18,099 nucleotides of DNA from an uncultured Clostridia bacterium. GTDB lineage: Bacteria; Bacillota; Clostridia; TANB77; CAG-508. The notes under the pieces are model-generated. The model saw only the letters and a program-made list of their open reading frames with translations. It had not been told where the DNA came from and searched no databases. Below, piece after piece: positions 1-6,643 of the stretch. Position numbers and translations under genes: made by a program. Within the stretch, counting starts at the first letter, position 1; each line of letters starts with the position of its first letter. The DNA lies in NCBI GenBank assembly GCA_948857205.1, contig CAQPRV010000142.1:1-18099 (forward strand), written 5' to 3'.

Positions 1-1
1 C

Positions 2-249
2 CTAAAAAACATAAAAGGAATAGGCGAAATAAAAGCAATACAAATAAAAGCAGTATGTGAATTAACAAAAAGAATAGAACAATCAAGCACAAAAATAAAA
101 AAACAAGTAAAAAGACCAGCAGACATAGCAGTACAAAATAAGTAAGACTTTTGTTATGGTAAATGAATTGCAAAATGCAGTTGAAGTGCAAGATGAATCA
201 GTTTTTTTAATAAAATATAAAAATATACTGGAAGAAATCAATAATATAT
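2..249 (+). pseudogene. radC: Truncated and frameshifted radC (RadC/UPF0758 family) remnant, 5' end outside window
   Basis: The frame from base 2 reads LKNIKGIGEIKAIQIKAVCE and continues through LTKRIEQ to KRPADIAVQNK, then stops with TAA at 143-145. The IKGIGE.KA.Q..A..EL.KR pattern followed by 'RPADIA' is the helix-hairpin-helix end of the N-terminal region of RadC-family proteins. Full-length RadC continues into a JAB/MPN metalloprotease-like domain with an HxH...D motif; none is present before rnpB starts about 120 bases later. The next frame (about 138-249) stays open and reads VNELQNAVEVQDESVFLIKY..., loosely like the start of the following RadC segment, so a frameshift plus deletion is the simplest reading. 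The first part is confidently RadC; the second segment as continuation is inference. It is probably non-functional as a RadC. Confidence 0.6.
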
Positions 250-257
250 GATAAAAT
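224..257 (+). promoter_or_regulatory. Possible rnpB promoter
   Basis: Two candidate -10 hexamers lie just upstream of rnpB: TATGAT at 247-252 and TAAAAT at 252-257. The latter is 7 bases from the presumed RNA start at 265. The -35 side is weak (TATACT at 224-229 is the best spaced match to TTGACA). The site overlaps the radC remnant. It is called from position and a good -10 only. Confidence 0.35.
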
Positions 258-264
258 ATAAAGT

Positions 265-613
265 AGAGTAAATTAAATAGTCGCTGGTAAATTCCGAAAG
301 GAACTACGAGAGGAAAGTCCGGGCTCCATAGAGCAAAGATGCTAGATAACGTCTAGTGAGGGTGACCTTAAGGAAAGTGCAACAGAAAATAACCGCCACA
401 ATAAAGTGGTAAGGATGAAAAGGCGAGGTAAGAGCTCACCGCCACTATGGTGACATAGTGGGTCAGTGTAAACCCCATCTGGAGCAACACCTAAGAAAGA
501 AGATTAAGCCTGCTCGGCACCTTCTTGAAATGCGTGGCTTGAGATATATAGTAATATATATCCTAGATAAATGGCTATTTTAAAAGACAGAACCCGGCTT
601 ACAGATTTACTCT
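265..613 (+). ncRNA. rnpB: RNase P RNA component, class A
   Basis: This is the catalytic RNA of ribonuclease P, which matures the 5' ends of tRNAs. Diagnostic conserved blocks are visible in order: GAGGAAAGTCCGGGCTCCAT near 310-330, the GCTAGATAACGTCTAG element, AAAGTGCAACAGAAAATAA near 375-391, ACCGCC, GGTAAGAGCTCACCG near 427-443, TAAACCCC near 469-476, CCTAGATAAATGGCT near 563-577, and the 3' ACAGAACCCGGCTTA. The outer helix P1 is closed by AGAGTAAAT (265-273) pairing with ATTTACTCT (605-613), which fixes the ends to within a few bases, and a T run follows directly. The GGTAAGG / GGTAAGAGC layout matches class A (E. coli-like), not the Bacillus class B. Its about 350-nt length is normal. 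It is transcribed independently of the downstream hydrolase genes, as far as can be seen. Confidence 0.97.
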
Positions 614-635
614 TTTTATGATTTAAGAACGTAAG

Positions 636-737
636 AAATGATTTTGGGGACGGAGGAAAAAATCATTAGTTTAAAATATAAATTAATATCTTTTATATAT
701 TATATAATGATTTTTTCCTCCGTCCCAAAAATCATTT
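636..737. repeat. GGGACGGAG foldback repeat, locus 1 (paired hairpins)
   Basis: Two 33-base arms (636-668 and 705-737) are reverse complements with a single mismatch, separated by 36 A/T-only or nearly A/T-only bases. Each arm is itself a small hairpin. A 9-bp stem AATGATTTT / AAAATCATT encloses a 13-base loop, GGGGACGGAGGAA in the left arm and its near reverse complement in the right arm. The same loop recurs at 11303-11552 and 14715-14749. The element sits between rnpB and the ribosome site of the hydrolase at 759. A TATAAT at 703-708 at the inner edge of the right arm could serve as a -10 for that gene. The architecture resembles REP/BIME or miniature IS200/IS605-type elements; that assignment is inference. 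Confidence 0.8.
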
Positions 738-758
738 ATAAAAAAGGAAGGATTAAAA

Positions 759-1646
759 ATGAAGAAAATAGATTTTCTAGCTACAGATGGAATAAAATTA
801 AATGGAATACTTTATGAAGGTGAACAAGGTACAGAAAAAGTAATACTATCGATACATGGAATGAGTAGTAACTGTTTCAAAAAAAGAGAGGATGTTATTG
901 CAAAAAATGCTATAAGTAATAACATAGACTATTTTTGTTTTAACAACAGAGGAAGTGAATTAGTTAAATATAACAAAAAGATAATAAATGGAGTAAAGCA
1001 AACAATTCTAGGAGGAACAACGTTTGAAGATGTACTAGATGGATATGAAGATATTGTAGGAGCAATTTTAAAACTAAAAGAAATAGGATACAAGAACATA
1101 TATTTACAAGGTCATAGTTTAGGGTGTACAAAAATAGTATATACCTACAACAAGCTTAAAGACGAAAATAAAAAAGATATTTTATTATTAATTAATAAAA
1201 TAATATTACTATCTTTAATTGACATACCAAAAACTTTAACAATATATTTAGGAGATAAACTAGATACATATATAAAATATGCTTCAAAAAAAGAAACAGA
1301 AGGAAAGTTAGAAGAGTTAATGCCTAAAGAAGCCTTCATACATCCAATAAGTGTTAAAACCTTTTTAAGATATGCACGAGATAACAAAGAAATAAATTTT
1401 GCAAATTATGGACAAGATAAAAAGCTAGATAAGTTAAATAATATAGAAGTACCATTATTTATGAGATGGGGAAATCAAAACGAAATGATATTGCAGGAGC
1501 CAGAAGAATTAGTTGCACTTGTATCAAAGGCAATAACTAACAGAAATAAAGATATAAATTATATAGATGGAGCTAATCATAGTTATACAGGAAAAGAAGA
1601 AGAATTAGCAAAACAAGTTATGAATTTTATAAAGAATAGTGAATAG
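759..1646 (+). CDS. Alpha/beta-fold hydrolase (serine esterase/lipase-like)
   Basis: Cytosolic 295-residue alpha/beta hydrolase with no signal peptide. HG at residues 33-34 in 'LSIHGMS' is the usual oxyanion-hole loop. The nucleophile elbow is G-H-S-L-G at 118-122 (Ser120), and the catalytic His is likely His274 in 'GANHSY'. The acid is less clear: the strand-7 loop reads RWGNQNEM (236-243), with Glu242 or a nearby residue possible. The combination of 'TTFEDVLDGYEDI' before the elbow and this overall order resembles DUF1749-type hydrolases and other small esterases; the substrate cannot be predicted. AAGGAAGG about 8 bases before the ATG supports the start. It leads a probable operon with a second alpha/beta hydrolase (50-bp gap) and an MFS transporter. 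The foldback element upstream lies within its 5' leader or promoter region. Confidence 0.85.
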   Translation: MKKIDFLATDGIKLNGILYEGEQGTEKVILSIHGMSSNCFKKREDVIAKNAISNNIDYFCFNNRGSELVKYNKKIINGVKQTILGGTTFEDVLDGYEDIVGAILKLKEIGYKNIYLQGHSLGCTKIVYTYNKLKDENKKDILLLINKIILLSLIDIPKTLTIYLGDKLDTYIKYASKKETEGKLEELMPKEAFIHPISVKTFLRYARDNKEINFANYGQDKKLDKLNNIEVPLFMRWGNQNEMILQEPEELVALVSKAITNRNKDINYIDGANHSYTGKEEELAKQVMNFIKNSE

Positions 1647-1696
1647 CAACTTTTTTCTAAAGAGATTTGTGACTTGAGGAAGGAATCAGATTTAAG

Positions 1697-2794
1697 ATGT
1701 CAAATATTTTCGATTATTTAGAATGGAGAGGCGATTTAAGTATAAAGGTTGATAAATTTAATGAAATAGACAATTTAATATTATCACGTTTATCATATTT
1801 TCCTTTTGATGGACTATTTGAAAGTAATGAAGAAATAGAACTTAAAGAAGTATATGAAAGATATAAAAAGCTTGGGACTACAGGAAGAATATTACAGAAA
1901 GAAGATATTGACTTGTTTCCACTATTAGCAAAAAGTAATAGATTTGGAAACTTAAAGCTTACTAGATACATAAATAAATTAGATTTAATAAAAGAAAAAC
2001 AATTTTCTGCAATTACAATATTATTACCTGATGAAATTATATATGTATCATATAGAGGAACAGATAACACAGTAGTAGGTTGGAAAGAAGATTTTAACAT
2101 GAGTTTTAGTGAATTAGTTCCATCACAAACAGATGCAGTAGAATATTTAGAAAATGTTGCTAAAGCTTATAATAAAAAGCTTCTTGTAGGAGGGCATTCA
2201 AAAGGAGGAAATTTAGCAGTATATGCAGGGACTTTTTGTAAAAAAGAAATACAAAACAACATAATGAAAATATATAATAATGATGGACCAGGCTTTATGG
2301 ACAAAGTGGTAGAAAGTGAAGAGTATAAAGCAATATTGAGCAAAGTACATACATATATACCTCAAACATCAATAATTGGAAGATTATTAAATCATAAAGA
2401 AGAAACAACAATTTTAAAAAGTACACAAACTGGAATAATGCAACATGATTTATATACTTGGCAATTAATAGGAACACATTTTCTTGAGGATGAGTTAACA
2501 AATTCAAGTGAATTTATTGATCATACAATTACAAAATGGTTGAAAGAAGTTGAACCAGAGCAAAGAGAAAAGTTTATTGATATATTTTTTGAGATATTAA
2601 ACACTACACAGATAGAAACTTTATCTGAATTTAGTAATAATAAATTTACAAATGCAATTACAATGTTAAGAACCTACAAAAATATAGATGATAAAAGTAA
2701 AGAAATTATGATAAAAACCTTAAAAGCTTTTTTTAGTATTGCAAGAAATAATATAACCTTTGGAAAACCTAAAATTAAAAATTTAAATAAATAA
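1697..2794 (+). CDS. Mbeg1-like (DUF2974) alpha/beta hydrolase
   Basis: 365-residue protein of the Mbeg1-like/DUF2974 family, lipase-fold proteins frequent in Firmicutes with little defined biochemistry. Diagnostic stretches are FDYLEWRGD near the N-terminus (residues 5-13), 'VSYRGTDNTVVGWKEDF' (117-133), the nucleophile elbow G-H-S-K-G-G-N (166-172, Ser168), and 'YNNDGPGF' shortly after. These match the class-3 lipase pattern in which an RGTD loop and GHSxGG elbow frame the active site. No signal peptide or membrane segment is evident, so it is probably cytosolic. GAGGAAGGA precedes the ATG by about 11 bases. The gene is 50 bp downstream of another hydrolase and 27 bp upstream of an MFS gene on the same strand, suggesting co-expression. 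Family assignment is confident; the substrate is unknown. Confidence 0.88.
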   Translation: MSNIFDYLEWRGDLSIKVDKFNEIDNLILSRLSYFPFDGLFESNEEIELKEVYERYKKLGTTGRILQKEDIDLFPLLAKSNRFGNLKLTRYINKLDLIKEKQFSAITILLPDEIIYVSYRGTDNTVVGWKEDFNMSFSELVPSQTDAVEYLENVAKAYNKKLLVGGHSKGGNLAVYAGTFCKKEIQNNIMKIYNNDGPGFMDKVVESEEYKAILSKVHTYIPQTSIIGRLLNHKEETTILKSTQTGIMQHDLYTWQLIGTHFLEDELTNSSEFIDHTITKWLKEVEPEQREKFIDIFFEILNTTQIETLSEFSNNKFTNAITMLRTYKNIDDKSKEIMIKTLKAFFSIARNNITFGKPKIKNLNK

Positions 2795-2821
2795 AATAAT
2801 AAACTTAGGAGAAATAAACAA

Positions 2822-4099
2822 ATGAATAAAGAAATAGTAGAAGCAAGAAAACAAAATATGAGATTATATTCTTTTTATAGAACTATATCACTTGATAGAA
2901 TATTTTTTTATGCAATACAATTTTTATTTTTAACACAAGTAAAAGGGCTTACAGCATCACAGTTTGTTTTAGGATGTTCTTTTTATGCATTATTTATGAT
3001 ATTTATGCAAATACCTGCAAGTATATTGGTAGATAAATTAGGAGCAAGAAAATGTACAATAATATCAAATATATTTGGAGCTTTATTTGTTATCCTAGTG
3101 ATGAACTGCAATGGATTTATATCATATGTTTTTGCACAATTTATAGATTCGTTATGCTTTTCTATAAAGGATATTTCTGATGATGTTCTTATTATGTCTT
3201 CAATACCAGATGGGAATAATAAAGGATATATTTTTTCTAAATTAGAGGGAAAAGGATTTAGAAACTACTTTTTTGTTAATGCAATAACTGCAGTGCTTTC
3301 TGGATTTTTATATGTATTAAATCCATATATACCAATGATACTTTCTCTGATTTTTCATATAATGTCAATTATATTAGCTTTAGGTTTTAAAGATATTGAA
3401 AGAATAGAAAGTTCAAATTTTCTTAAACAAAATAAAGTACAAAAGAATTATATTAAAGAGTTAAAAGAGGGAATTCAATTTATTTTAAAATCAAATAGAT
3501 TAAGGAGCTTGTTTCTATATACAGGTATTACTTGGGGAGTTTTTTGCTTAATTAGTACATATAGGAATAGTATTTTTGTTGATATTGGTACTCCAACTCC
3601 AATTATTACTGCTACTACTGCAATTGTTGGAATTGCTTCATCACTTGGTTCAAAATGTCAGATAACTTTTAATGCTAGATTTAAAAATAAATCTTTATCA
3701 ATTATTTTATTAACTATTACTATTTCAATAATAATAGCAGGTGTTTGTGTTGTTTTGAATACTCCTTATTTAGTTTCATTACTTGTAGTTACTTTTGCTT
3801 GTATAGTGATAAATTTTGATAAAGGGATGAGTATGGTTCTTTCTAATAGATATCTGGGAAATTTTTCTAATGAAAATATTTTATCTCAAATTCATGCTAT
3901 TAATGCAATGGTAAAAAATTTGCTTAGAGCTATTATTGAATTTGTTGGTTCTTATTTGCTGGATATTACTAATACTGCTAATGCTACAGTTATTGTTGGA
4001 ATTTTTATGCTTATTATTTCTATTAGTTTAATTAGTTATATGAAAACTAGGTTAGGTTTGAAACTAGAAGAATATAGTAAAGATGATATTTTCGCTTAA
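2822..4099 (+). CDS. Major facilitator superfamily transporter
   Basis: 425-residue polytopic membrane protein with about 12 hydrophobic segments. The loop between segments 2 and 3 carries LVDKLGARKC (residues 69-78), the degenerate MFS motif A (G-x-L-a-D-r-x-G-r-k). A hydrophilic central loop (about residues 190-215, KDIERIESSNFLKQNK) separates two six-helix halves, as in drug and metabolite efflux carriers. The substrate cannot be predicted. AGGAG sits about 8 bases before the ATG, and the gene follows the Mbeg1-like gene by 27 bp. A strong hairpin (4143-4207) follows. Codon choice shifts from A-ending in the 5' half to T-ending in the 3' half (for instance the Ile/Thr/Ala codons near 3595-3640). 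Confidence 0.85.
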   Translation: MNKEIVEARKQNMRLYSFYRTISLDRIFFYAIQFLFLTQVKGLTASQFVLGCSFYALFMIFMQIPASILVDKLGARKCTIISNIFGALFVILVMNCNGFISYVFAQFIDSLCFSIKDISDDVLIMSSIPDGNNKGYIFSKLEGKGFRNYFFVNAITAVLSGFLYVLNPYIPMILSLIFHIMSIILALGFKDIERIESSNFLKQNKVQKNYIKELKEGIQFILKSNRLRSLFLYTGITWGVFCLISTYRNSIFVDIGTPTPIITATTAIVGIASSLGSKCQITFNARFKNKSLSIILLTITISIIIAGVCVVLNTPYLVSLLVVTFACIVINFDKGMSMVLSNRYLGNFSNENILSQIHAINAMVKNLLRAIIEFVGSYLLDITNTANATVIVGIFMLIISISLISYMKTRLGLKLEEYSKDDIFA

Positions 4100-4142
4100 A
4101 ATTATAATTATTTATTTGTATTTATAAAATATACTTGCTTTC

Positions 4143-4210
4143 AAAGGATTATAATTATTTATTATTTTCGTTGCCCCATTCTCAAAAATAAATAATTATA
4201 ATCCTTTTTG
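4143..4210. terminator. Long perfect hairpin after the MFS gene, probable bidirectional terminator
   Basis: A perfect 21-bp inverted repeat has arms 4143-4163 (AAAGGATTATAATTATTTATT) and 4187-4207, with a 23-base loop containing TTGCCCC. The descending arm runs directly into a T run on the plus strand, and the mirror-image arm gives T/A-rich flanks on the minus strand. It lies 44 bases after the MFS stop. A direct copy of most of the left arm (AATTATAATTATTTATTT) also sits at 4099-4116, right at the stop codon, so the palindrome may have grown by local duplication. Confidence 0.7.
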
Positions 4211-4248
4211 CGCTATTCTTAATTAAATAAAAACAAATAAATAGTTAT

Positions 4249-4351
4249 AGTTCAGTATATGGCTATTTTTCTTTCCTTTATTTAATCATCTACCATAAAA
4301 ATCAAGATTTGAAAGCTTAGATAACTTAGTTCAATAGCTATATACTGAACT
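4249..4351. repeat. Second near-perfect inverted repeat in the 4100-4461 gap
   Basis: AGTTCAGTATATGGCTATT (4249-4267) pairs with 4333-4351. It is a 19-bp inverted repeat with one mismatch that would be a G-U pair in RNA. Between the arms, TCAAGATTT (4302-4310) is also complementary to AAATCTTGA (4391-4399), which overlaps the PBP promoter, so two alternative folds exist. The 362-bp gap (4100-4461) otherwise contains only the terminator hairpin and the PBP promoter; I see no convincing gene in it. Confidence 0.6.
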
Positions 4352-4395
4352 GCAACAATAAATAATTAAAATTTTAAGCGATTGCATCATAAATC

Positions 4396-4424
4396 TTGAC
4401 AATAAAAAAAAATAGACATACACT
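4396..4424 (+). promoter_or_regulatory. Promoter for the penicillin-binding protein gene
   Basis: TTGACA at 4396-4401 matches the -35 consensus exactly. After a 17-base spacer comes TACACT at 4419-4424 (4 of 6 to TATAAT). The site is 38 bases upstream of the GTG start at 4462. The AAATCTTGA strand overlapping the -35 can pair with 4302-4310 in the upstream palindrome. Confidence 0.6.
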
Positions 4425-4461
4425 AGAATAAATTTAATTTTAGGAAGGAAGTAGAAAATAA

Positions 4462-6498
4462 GTGAAAAACAAAAAAGTAATAATACCAATAATAGTTCTT
4501 TTAATAATATTAGTAGCAAGTGGAATAGCAATAGGGATATATTATACAAATAAAAATAACGAAAAAAATGCAAAGGAAATATTAATAAGTTATATAGAAT
4601 TAATAAATAACAAAGAATACGAAAAAATGTATGAACAAATAACAAAAGAATCACAACAGAAAATAAAATCAGAAGATTTTATAGCGAGAAATAAGAACAT
4701 ATATGAAGGAATAGATGCAAAAGGAATAAAAATTGAAATACAAAATTGTGAAAAAGAAAATGGAAAATTTAATATAGAATACAAAGAAAAAATGTACACA
4801 TCTGCTGGAGAAGTAGAATTTAATAATAATGCAATTTTAGAAAAACAAGAAAAAGAATATAAAATAAGTTGGTCATCTAAACTAATATTTCCAGAACTAG
4901 GAGATAATGACAAAGTTAGGGTAGAATCAATCAAAGCAAAAAGAGGAGAAATTATAGATAGAAATGGAATATCACTAGCAAAAGACGGAAAAATTGCATC
5001 AGTAGGAATAGTTCCAGGAAAGCTTGGTGAAAACAAAGAAGAAAACCTAAAAAAAATATCAGAATTAATAGGAGTGTCTACAGATTACATAAAAGAGCAA
5101 TTACAAAAATCCTATGTAAAAGAAGATACTTTTGTACCAATCAAAAAAATATCTAATTCAGATAACGAACTAAAAGAAAAACTATTACAAATATCAGGAA
5201 TTTTAATAAACAAAGTAGATGGAAGAGAGTATATATTAGGAAAAGAAGCAGGACACTTAATAGGATATGTGCAAGCAATTAATAGTGAAGAACTAGAAAA
5301 AAATGAAGGCAAAGGGTATAACACAAATAGTATGATAGGTAAATCAGGGTTAGAATTATCCTATGAAGATACCTTAAGAGGAATTGATGGAACAGAAATT
5401 TATATAGTTGATGAAAATAACAATAAAAAATCAGAAATCATAAAGCAAGATAAAAAAGATGGACAAGATGTCAAACTTACTATAGATAGTGAATTACAAA
5501 CAAAAATATATCAACAAATGAAAGATGACAAAGGTTTTTTTGTAGTGATGCAACCAAAAACAGGGGAATTATTGGCTTTAGTAAGTACACCAACTTTTGA
5601 TTCAAATGATTTTACAGTAGGAATGTCAACAAAACAATGGGAAGCTTTAAATAAGGATGAAGCAAAGCCATTATACAACAGATTTATACAGAAATATTGT
5701 CCTGGTTCAACCTTTAAACCAATAATAGGAGCAATAGGACTAAATACAAATAAAATAGATGCTAAGGAAGATTATGGATATACAGGAACAAGTTGGCAAA
5801 AGGATAATAGTTGGGGAGATTATAAAATAACAACCTTAACAGATTATAAGGGTGCAAGAAATTTATTAAATGGAATGATATACTCAGATAATATATATTT
5901 TGCACAAACAGCATTAAAAATAGGTGAAAAGACTTTAACAGAGAATTTAAATAAAATTGGATTTAATGAACAGTTAGACTTTTCATTAAATTTAGCAAAA
6001 TCACAATATGCAGTAGATAATGGAACAGAAATTAAAGGTGAAACGAAACTTGCAGATACTGGCTATGGTCAAGCAAAAGTTTTAGTAAATCCTATACATA
6101 TGGCATCAATTTATTCAAGTTTTTATAATAATGGAAATATGATAAAACCAGTACTAAAAGCTAACGATAAAAAAGGTGAAGTATGGAAAAATTCAGTGTT
6201 TACAGATGAAACAACTAATACTATAAAAGAAGCTTTAATTCAAGTTGTAGAAAATCCAAAGGGTACTGCAAATGATATGAAAATAAATGGTTTAACAATC
6301 GCTGGAAAGACAGGAACTGCTGAACTTAAAAAGTCAAGTGATGATACAGAAAGTGGAACTTTAGGTTGGTTTAATTGTTTTACTGTAAATAATGATGATG
6401 ATGATATTCTTATTATTAGTATGATTGAAAATATACAAAATAATAGTGATGGAGGTAGTCATTATTTAATAAAGAAAATTAGAAGCATTCTTCAATAA
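4462..6498 (+). CDS. MecA/PBP5-type class B penicillin-binding protein (peptidoglycan DD-transpeptidase)
   Basis: 678-residue bitopic membrane protein that cross-links peptidoglycan outside the cell. One membrane anchor (residues 6-28) is followed by an NTF2-like MecA_N domain (about 35-143, with 'LISYIELINNKEYEKMYEQI'). A dimerisation/pedestal domain begins at AKRGEIIDRNG (159-169). The transpeptidase domain runs from about 357, with all three active-site motifs: S416-T-F-K419, S475-D-N477 and K616-T-G618. This architecture is that of PBP2a of S. aureus and PBP5 of E. faecium, which have low beta-lactam affinity. Similar proteins are common, intrinsic genes in clostridia, so resistance is not implied by sequence alone. 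The start is GTG at 4462, chosen because AGGAAGGA lies 12 bases upstream and the lysine-rich cytosolic tip then precedes the anchor. It appears monocistronic, with its own promoter. Confidence 0.93.
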   Translation: MKNKKVIIPIIVLLIILVASGIAIGIYYTNKNNEKNAKEILISYIELINNKEYEKMYEQITKESQQKIKSEDFIARNKNIYEGIDAKGIKIEIQNCEKENGKFNIEYKEKMYTSAGEVEFNNNAILEKQEKEYKISWSSKLIFPELGDNDKVRVESIKAKRGEIIDRNGISLAKDGKIASVGIVPGKLGENKEENLKKISELIGVSTDYIKEQLQKSYVKEDTFVPIKKISNSDNELKEKLLQISGILINKVDGREYILGKEAGHLIGYVQAINSEELEKNEGKGYNTNSMIGKSGLELSYEDTLRGIDGTEIYIVDENNNKKSEIIKQDKKDGQDVKLTIDSELQTKIYQQMKDDKGFFVVMQPKTGELLALVSTPTFDSNDFTVGMSTKQWEALNKDEAKPLYNRFIQKYCPGSTFKPIIGAIGLNTNKIDAKEDYGYTGTSWQKDNSWGDYKITTLTDYKGARNLLNGMIYSDNIYFAQTALKIGEKTLTENLNKIGFNEQLDFSLNLAKSQYAVDNGTEIKGETKLADTGYGQAKVLVNPIHMASIYSSFYNNGNMIKPVLKANDKKGEVWKNSVFTDETTNTIKEALIQVVENPKGTANDMKINGLTIAGKTGTAELKKSSDDTESGTLGWFNCFTVNNDDDDILIISMIENIQNNSDGGSHYLIKKIRSILQ

Positions 6499-6582
6499 AA
6501 ATAAAATATTCAGTAAAATCAATACTTATAGAAGATAAAAATCTTTTTCCATATTTTTATAACGTAAAATATAAAAAAAATG

Positions 6583-6611
6583 TAGACTTTTAAGATAAAT
6601 TCGTATATAAT
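6583..6611 (+). promoter_or_regulatory. Promoter for the coiled-coil/ABC transporter unit
   Basis: TATAAT at 6606-6611 matches the -10 consensus exactly; TAGACT at 6583-6588 is a 4-of-6 -35 with a 17-base spacer. The promoter is followed by GGAGG at 6631-6635 and the ATG at 6644. Confidence 0.6.
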
Positions 6612-6643
6612 GTGGAAAAGTAGAAATATGGAGGTTAGCGACA

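Noticed and set aside
265..613. tRNA or tmRNA in the structured region upstream of the hydrolase
   Set aside because: The conserved GAGGAAAGTCC and ACAGAACCCGGCTTA blocks plus the P1 closure identify RNase P RNA; no anticodon arm or tag-peptide frame is present.
4331..5036. Antisense hydrophobic open frames over the start of the PBP gene
   Set aside because: Leu/Ile/Phe-rich antisense translations arise from A-rich coding sequence; no promoter or ribosome site supports them, while the plus-strand PBP has all its catalytic motifs.
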